From contig CM024168.1 in NCBI GenBank assembly GCA_013433145.1, forward strand, positions 6,084,184 through 6,148,183: a stretch of 64,000 bases of DNA, read 5' to 3'. Position numbers and translations under genes: made by a program. Source of the stretch: Ascaris suum (lineage: Eukaryota; Nematoda; Chromadorea; Rhabditida; Ascarididae). The notes beneath the pieces were generated by a model, which searched no databases, was not told the DNA's origin, and was given only the letters and a program-made list of their open reading frames with translations. This document shows, one piece after another, positions 53,901 through 62,900 of the stretch (positions are counted from its first letter, which is position 1; the number at the start of each line of letters is the position of its first letter).

Positions 53901-56900
53901 GTTAACATACAGCATTATAATTTTCACTACTGCTCCTAACTTTATCTCACAGAGGAGGATAGTGTATGAATTATCTCACAGAAGGGGATAGTGTATGACT
54001 TCGCCTCATCCCCACCCTACCTAACCTCCAAGCTTTTTGGTTTGTATGCATTGATGAAGTGAATTCTACTCCAGTACTTTTTAAAAAGACTGTTATGCAA
54101 TACGTAAGCTACGGTTGGATCAGGAAGAAGGTTTCCACGTTGCATGCTTCCATCGTTGTATATGCTCTGTGTCGTTTTGGGCATCTGTAGCCCCAAAGAG
54201 ATCCTTCCTCGGGTTGAATTGCAACTATCGATGAAACCTTTGATTTGCATTGATTTAACACCTCTATGATTGCTTTTTTTCTTTTTATTTCCTGATTAAT
54301 TACCAATTATCTTTACTCTTTATTTCATCTAATAGTTGATCAACCACTCTATTTGCTACTACTCCCCTCCATTAAATCAGCCGAGCATTAACATTTCGAG
54401 TTACCTTTGCATATAAAACAACAATCGAAAATAATTTCAGCATTCGATCGCAAACAGTTGGTGATTTCTGTGAAGTGAATGCCGCGTTGCATTGCATATT
54501 ACATGCGTTTACGATAGAGGAATGTATCCTATCCGCTCATGAGGGGACGGATGTTTGTTGTCCGAAGCATGCCAGTCAACGAATCGATCGAATCGCTCCC
54601 GATACGGTCTTTCTCGATATCAGCCGTGATTATTTAATTGCACCCGAAGCTGTCAAACGTGGAAAAATGATCGGCCGAGGAGCATTTGGATTTGTCTTCA
54701 AAGCGGCTGTCAAGACGGCGGTATAAAGTTTTATTCAGTTGTAGTATTCTCCAACTTTTTCCTAATTGTTTAAATTTTTATCAATAATTGTTGGTAGATG
54801 TATAGCTAAAAAATTATTTCCCGGGTCCGTACGGTGATTTTTTGTGCTCTGGGTATCTTTTTAGTGTGGGAAAAACAGATAAGACAGATGTTTAAAATCT
54901 GAAGGGAATCTACGTGATACTAAAAAGAATAAGGAGTGGGGCTACGAAAGAATAAGAAAGTACGGGGAAAGAATGACTGCCGGCAAGCAACGGCTCACAC
55001 TTTTCGTTTCGGCCAAAGGTGGGCCTACTATGTGTGGTGGTGAGGAAGTAGTGCACGACACAAGCATACCGAATTAATCCGTTTCGACGCGAGGATAATT
55101 CAGTCACTCTATCGTCAGTTACATCGTCATTTAAACAAGTAGGAAGTTCAACTGGTATTGCGACTTAAAACTGACCTAACCGGCTCATGCCCGTGACAGT
55201 GACAGCGGGTTCACTTATTTCTTTCCTCATTTTGACTTTCCGCACTTTGTCTGCACGCTGTCGATTGTCATCTACAATTTACCGAAGATTTCTCCGAGTG
55301 GAGTTTAGACTTGCATCCCCCTCATCCCACCTTCACTCTTGTCTTTTCCTCTTACGTCCTACTTACCATTTGATAGCACCAGCGTTGAGAAATTTTATTC
55401 CTCGACCAGTGCCTTGCGAAAAGAAAATGCTAGGGGCATTCTTTTTCTTAATTTGTCAATACTTTCTCCACAATTTTTTGCCTGAAACTGAGCCTGCGAT
55501 TGAGTTCAAGTAGTGGTGAATCTTCCAGCTATTCGTTTCAAGGCGGCTGTGGAAAATTTGCAGAGCGGAATAACTGAGTTGCCTAATAGTCGAAAATATT
55601 ACACGCTTATAGAACAGTCTTCTCCAGGCGTATGCGTATGTCTGCTTAGACCATAATATATCTCTTCTACAAGTAGCTGTATACCTCTTCCACAGAATAC
55701 GTTTATTATTCTGCAAGTAAAATTACTCCCATGTTGTGATATTTTTAGGTGACTCACTTGTTGCTCGAAATACCTGTTGAAGTATTTTGCTTTTGAGCTT
55801 TTTCTCTGAGGAAGTTATTGCTATTTACTATTTCCCTTTTTCTTATTGTGGACCAGGTACTTTTTTCAAGGATCAAGGAGTGCAGGATGCCGCATTGAAA
55901 ATGCTTGAACCCGTTGAGCCGGGTATGGGCGCTCGGGCGACTTCAATTTCTGCTTACAAGGTATTGTTGTTTGGTTTTTGATCTCTTAAACTTCTCCAGT
56001 TATAAACAATTTTGAGTATTTCAGCAAAGAAATTTGTTGTTATGTGGCATTTGCTTCGAATCTATAGCGCCCGTAAGTGTAGTTGTTTGAAGTGTTGTTG
56101 CATTGGCGCCTCTTTAATTCATCTTCATTCTTGCTTCTCTTCTCCTGAAAATATTTCAGTGAATGCAGGTGCATCGTTGGTTCATCTGAAAGATCCTTCC
56201 AATTCAGCTATAAAAAGCCATAAAAAATTGTAGAATTGCAAAATGGGGTCTTTGTAAGCTCCTTGATTTTTCGCACTTTTTCTCTCAACCTATGAAACTC
56301 CCTTAATCCACATTTTCTCGTATTTTAGAGGGAGTCTTATTCAACCCCCCCCCCCCGCTCTCCCACTCCCTCTGTCTCAGTGAATGTTTCCTGGTAAAGC
56401 TAGAAACATTCCGCATTAACTCAAGAACACCTCTGCAAGCAAACAAGCATTTTAAGCATTTGCAGGCTGCAAGAACCAAATGGCATCGTGACCCGCTGCA
56501 GAATGCATGCCGTGCCTATTGTACATGTCGACAGGAGTTGAATGTGTTGGCATCGCTCCAACATAGTCATATCACCTCGCTGTTGGGCGTATGTCCTCGA
56601 CCTTTGGCATTGATTGTCGAGTTAGCGCCTCTAGGAGCACTAAATCATCTCCTCAGCAATTATAGGAGAAGTGGAGCACGTCTTCATTTGAGTGTTATTC
56701 AGGATACTGCTAGTCAAGTAAGGCTACTTCTTTTTAGTTTTTATCATTTGCTCGTGAATGTCGCCTGAGGTTATTGCAATATGCAGTGAGTTGCGAGAGC
56801 TCTCGGAGAAAAACTGGTTTATTAAGCCAAGTTTGAGGTGAGGTCATGATGACGAAAAGCTAATGTTACTTGCTGTCTGTTGTAATTTCGATGAAACCAC

Positions 56901-59900
56901 GCATCTAGACGTTTAGCAAATATTCTGAATATTTGGTCGCCTTTTTTCCATTTGAATGATAAATTTCATAAGTGTGTCGAGTTTTTCGGCACTGTTTTAA
57001 AGTGCAATTTTTGTTTTTAAAATTAAAACATTATTGCAATAATAATTCGGTGAATAAGGAAGCATCGAGAGTTTCAAATTGGGGCTGTGACATCTTTTGG
57101 AGGGCAAAGAATATGCTCGATGCTTCCACAATAGAAGAAGAAAGAGCTATTAGGAAATATCACAACAATCGTAATGCGAATTAAACATCGTAATTGACGA
57201 ATCGCTTACGCCAAAGAATAAATATTACGAGTGCCATCGCCTAAGAATAAAGTAGGCCAAGTGGCCAGCAGGTGCCTGATGAATAGTAGTTGTTACTTTG
57301 TATCTTTACCAAATCACCTCAAATATAGCCTTAGACGTTCATGAAATTCCCATTTCTGTTCGAAGGGGGGGGGGGGGGGAGGAGGGAATACGTTGAGAAC
57401 ACATTTAGTAGACTAGAGCAGCAACAGCGTATGGCGACTGCGTACACAATTATTCTGTGGAATTCGTTATGCGCCATGCAGACTCCGCTAACGTTACTAG
57501 TTTATTTCATCTCTAGTCGTTTTTACCACTAAGTTTCATCCTGACAAGCTCATAATCGCTCATAATCAATGAGCACTAGTTGTGATATTTGTGAAATTAT
57601 GTGAATACTTCTGCAAATGTCCTGTAATAGAGATCTCATGGTTCTTTTGCATTATAGGTGGCGAAAGCGTTAGAATATCTCCACGAACATCGCATAATCT
57701 ATCGCGATCTCAAATGTGAGAACGTGCTTACGTGGAGGTTTCCGCCACCGTTTAGTGCGATAACGGATGTGAACGTTAAGTTGGGTGATTACGGAATTTC
57801 GCGAAGTTCTTTTCCGTCGGGTGGAGCGAAAGGATTCGGGGTACCGAAGGATTTATGGCTCCGAGATTATGCGTTACAATGGGGAACAAGAATATACGGA
57901 GAAAGTTGGTTTCTTTCTTTCTTCCAATGTTCATTTTTTTTACTTTTTCAAGCATGTTCTTTAAAGAAACAAGGGGGCAACGAAATGCGTACTTAAATTT
58001 GAACCCAGTTCTTTGGTCACTTTATTTCTACCAATAGAAAAATACTTGAGGTTCCGAATTTTTGAATTATTGGTTCTTAGAATCATACTTAAGTCAATAA
58101 ATTCAAAGAAATTACAATTAACATTGCCACATTTCAGGCGTTGGATTTGCCAAGTATGGAAAATATAATTTTTGTTGTTAAAGCGGTGCGGAGAAATTAC
58201 ATTTAATATGAAATATCTAACTGTGCTTAGCTGTCTTAGCAGAGTTTAACCATGAACAGGAAATATCCAGTTCAAAAGGAAGAGAGGAATCAATAAGTTG
58301 GTGCTTGTGGAAGTCTTAGCAGAGTCCAGTGATAACTTGTCACGAAATTCTTTTCCTTCAGCTTTTTCATTGGTCTGTCTACACTCCTTATGGAGTTCTT
58401 GATATTTCATAGCAAATGAGAAATTTCCACACTCTTATAGCATGGTTTTTTCGACGATTACAGTCGTTTTTTTTTTTGCTAGCAGTATTTGCTCACTGTG
58501 AATGGTGAGCTGGATCAAGTTGTAAGTTTAGTTTTTAAAGATTGTTTAAGTTGCGAATTCGATGTTTTTACCCCTGTTTTTCAGTTTGGCTTTATTTTCT
58601 AGGTCGATTGTTTTTCATTTGCGATGTTTCTCTATGAGTTGATCAGCTTGAAATTACCATTCGACGGTCATGAACAACTTAAGGAATATATACTCGATGG
58701 CGGTCGTCCACGTCTCACCCCTTCAGTACGTGTTTATCGTTCTTTTCCGTTTACTATCAGTGATCTGCAAATATTGACCTTAACAAAGGTATCATTATGA
58801 TTAAATAAACAGTGACAGGACCAGCTACAAAGTTTCATATTAAATGATTAGAATTGAAGTTTGTGAGATTGAAGAATTTTAAGTATGTAGGCCTTTCTGA
58901 TTCAATGTTTGCGACTATATGTGTTTCGGTGTATACGTTTTATCGCCTCAACCCTGCTTTCCTGCTTTCTCTGTTGCGTGATAAATAGCGATCTTCCACA
59001 TTCAGGTTTTGGGTGCTTAAAGCTTACAGTAATAATTCCTTTTGACTCTTGCTCTTCTCCCACTTCTCCCACATTAATGGTTTAAATGTACCCTCAAAAG
59101 TAATTAGGGAAGGCTTTCAGAAAAACGAATTTAAAGCGAAAATTTTTCGTTGGAAGGGAGGGAAGTTGAAATCATCGAGAGGCGAAAGTGTAATAGGAAC
59201 ATAAACATCTAGTTTTCTGTACTGGCATTTGCAGTTGGTTACGATTTCAGGAGTTGTTGTACCCGTGCAACGTGTTGGATGTGATGGTGATCTGCTGGGC
59301 GGGTCAGCCGGTCGATCGGCCATCTGCATCACAGATTGTCTCGATGACCACTGCGCCTGAATTTACTCATCTTCTGGATGTGATCTCGTTGAATGACGCC
59401 GACTCAGCTGTCAACTCATCCCTGTCATTCCCAAGTGAGTGCGCCAGTCGACAATGACTGATTGCCAGAGGACGAGGGTAATATCGATTAGGTGGGGAGA
59501 AGTAAATTTATGATGAGTGTAGTTGATGAGTCATGAGCGTTAGAGGGAAAGATCGTGTAAACTCGGATTGAGGCTTCTTTCACGACAGGTTTTTTGGATT
59601 AGCACACTGTCCAGAGAACGGAATATTTCCTGATTAGGTCGTGTTAGATTTCGCTATTTCACTGCTCTGAGTGTATTTTACAATATGTCGCGTCTTTATG
59701 GCAAGCCGTTCAACATTGTACTGACCTTTTTCTCAGTGAATTGGAAAATTACCTTGGTCCCAGTTCAAGAGGGCCCATTTTTCTGAAGCGTTTGTTTTCT
59801 ATAGCCAAAATTTAATGCCGTCTAAGAGATTTTTCTCTTACTTGAGATTTTCTATGAATGGAATGTAAGTTTTTAAGATAGGTTTCATTGCTGTGGATTT

Positions 59901-62900
59901 TTTGAATTTTCCTACAGATTCTCTTAATTTCTTATAACTGGAATAAAATGATTCTGGCAAGCCGAGAGCTAACAGCCGTGCAACTCTTTGTTTCATTATA
60001 TATGTTTAACGAGTTTGCAGCGTTGGACGAGAGTGATATTGGATCAAGCTTCGAGGACAGCGTTGAAGGCGAAGTGTGGTTAAGTCGCTCCGATGGCTCA
60101 ATAACAGTACTTGGTTGCAATCAATATGGCTGGCTCGATTCGAAGGTACTGCTAGTGACAGCACTCTTATATTAAGGATTCTTGTATGTAGCAGGTGATA
60201 GTAGTATTTATTTTAAATAATTAGGAAGTATTAGCGAAGTGTTGAAGTTGTTCTCGAGATTGAAGTAGATGAGAAAGTCGTAATTCTTGCCGTAGTATTT
60301 TCGTTTTACGCTGTTGTTTGCGTCGTAGGATTAGGCATTATGTGATTTTTGCTTTATTTTCGTGCTTCTCTATTAATCTTCGGATCAACGACAAGCACTA
60401 GTTCTTCTTTTAAAAGTTTCAGATTCAAATATTGGCTCGTTTTTTTCGATGGAAGGTATTCGCGGCTAGAGGGCTGTCGCATTTTATTGCTGATACCTTC
60501 CATTATGATGTTATGATAAAAACCATTGTTAAGTACTCACTGTTGGTTAGTTGTAAATGAACGACGCATTTGCAGAGCATTGCGGTGGGTGTTGAAGGTA
60601 GTGTTATAACGGCGATGTGTGTTGTGAACGATTCGATTTGGCTCGCCGAATCCACGGGTCTCATTCGGGTTTATTGGTGCGTACTTTGCTTTCATATATT
60701 TCATATGCCACTTGATTGGTTAGTTGTTTTAGCGTAATTTGTGTTATTTACGATTTGTTTGCATAGTATTGTGTTATCTCGCTTTAAAGCCTCTCCAGTG
60801 TTCTAGCCTTTATGCACGAAGTTGATGTAAGCCTTATTTTCCTACAGGTGAGTTTGGCAGTTGAGCACTGGCTGCATTATGTATATGTAAAATTTTATGT
60901 CAACCATTCTTTGTTACCATGCAGGTTAGGACTGGAAAATGTGAGAAGAGAGACAAAGGAGCCAGAAACCGGCCGATCAGTAGTATTGAAGCTGGCAAGC
61001 TGATTATAGCCCTAGTATGCCATATAAGTAAGCAGTGTACTTCAGCTGTATCTAATTCCTAAAAAATACTGTGTTGGCAGATCCCGTCTCGTCATCTTTA
61101 TCAATTGCCTTCGATATTCCGCATATCCTAACAGTTTTTGCTGTTATAAAGCTGAATGTTGATGAATAGCATAGTACATGAAAGTGATTGTTAAGCGCTG
61201 TCAAGATGACCTTATCAATCAAAACTTTTTGTGCTCAACTTTCACTTATTCAAATCTCAACGTGATAGCTAGCTATATACCTTGTAACACAGCCCAGTGA
61301 ACATCAAAAGTAGAGAAAAGCAGACACCCAATGAGGGCGTAAAGTGAGGCGAAAGTTTACTTCATTTTAATTCCTCTCTCATTGTTTGCTTTATATACAC
61401 ACTGTTCATTTTGCACCATTTTCACGTTCGGCTGTGTTACTGTACAATTTCTTTTTTAAGGGAATGTCAGGAAGTTTCTTCAATAAATTTCTCGAACGCA
61501 TTCTAATCACTCGTTAGTGTTATATATTACAAATACATTAAAGTTATTAACTTGTGAGCAGATCGTTGAAGACCGAAATAATAACTCTTATTGATTACTG
61601 TGCTGATACATATACGACTGTGTATGTAAAAGGTTTGGTGGTTATTGAAGCAAAGGAAGATACATGTGGAGGTGAGACTGTGAAGTGGGGCAGCGGTGTT
61701 TCGGCCATGGGCATGTGGTTGGTTTGAGTGTTCATTGAACGAGTATAATTGGACCGTTGTTGCATATACCACAAAACGAGCTAATCGGGTTGTAAAAAGT
61801 TAACTTGCAAACGCTGTTATTGTTTTAGTCGTACATCGTACGCTGAGATGTATTCGTTCTCAATTTCACGATTCTTGCCATCAGCACATCTCTCAATTAG
61901 CGTTCTTTCGATGAATATCTTCTCATCCTCACCACTACTTATTCTTCTTGCGTTGCCATCCACATTGTTGCTACTACGTGGAGATCGGATCGTGGAAAAT
62001 CCATTCGTTTCGATTGTAACAACTCCAATCATTTACTCATCGGCGGTCATCGATGGTGTCGCTAATCTCAGGTATCATTTTGAAGTGATTAACTGCTCCT
62101 TTGCGATCTAAACTCAGAGATTAGAACTTCGTCGCCTCTCTTTCTTCCCACGTGCAGCTGTCAATAAATTGTGTATTAATTGCTTGATTTTAAATAAGTA
62201 TAATAAAGCATGAGAAGTGGACTGTGAGTTCCAATGAAGTTCTTGTGTTATGATGCATGCTTCATGTTCTGAGATTGTGCAGAGACTTGAGAGTATGAAA
62301 GCAACAGTGGTACGGTAATATCAAATTTGGCATACAGAATGTCAGGAGACTAGAATTGGAATGACATATGCGACAGCGGATGTTGTTTTACAATTCTTTG
62401 CTTGTTTTCGAAATTTGTGAAGGCACTCTGTTAGTATGCATTTTCATTTTCACTTTCATTTTATTAAAACGTCTGTCAAAATCTAAGGGCTTAGGAGAAA
62501 ATTTTCCGCGGCATTTTTGTTGTTTTTGACATGAAGGTGACCATATGCTGCCTTCCGGCAATTTTTGCGTGATTCGCGGTTTTGATTAGTTCAAAAGTTG
62601 TGATTTAGTGGGTAATAAAAGTTTACAGACAGATCTGGACAGGCCATTGTGAGGGCGCAATTTCGGTGCATACGATTGGTGCCGATGAACAGTTCATGTC
62701 GTTGACTTCGCTCTCGCATAGCGAAAATCAAGCTGATATGGCGCATTCGGGTACGGTCTCGCATCTAGTGACCAGTAGAGCCGATCCCACTCTTGTTGGT
62801 CAGCTGTAATCCCTGGCAGTAAGGTTCGTATTTTAATCGATGACAGTGTTGCACCTATGCACAAAGAAATTTCTTTGGTCTTTTTGCGACTTGAATTTAG

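Larger units (their letters stand above)
52644..54440 (+). other. lrk-1 intron before the kinase exons
   Basis: This is 1.8 kb. It contains a tRNA-like A-box/B-box pair (52,771-52,823) and a 29-base tandem duplication (53,942-53,999). I see no exon that would fit the phase-2 junction between 52643 and 54441. Confidence 0.6.

Noticed and set aside
57841..57865. A 25-base intron (GTACCG...CCGAG) that would rescue the kinase frame
   Set aside because: It is far too short for a spliceosomal intron, and it would remove the conserved GTEGFMAPE motif that is plainly still encoded there.
60925..61004. Possible extra WD40-region exon after ATGCAG (frame containing LGLENVRRETKEPE)
   Set aside because: Its usable donors leave the wrong phase for the next lrk-1 exon at 61829, whereas the direct junction 60676-61829 is in phase.
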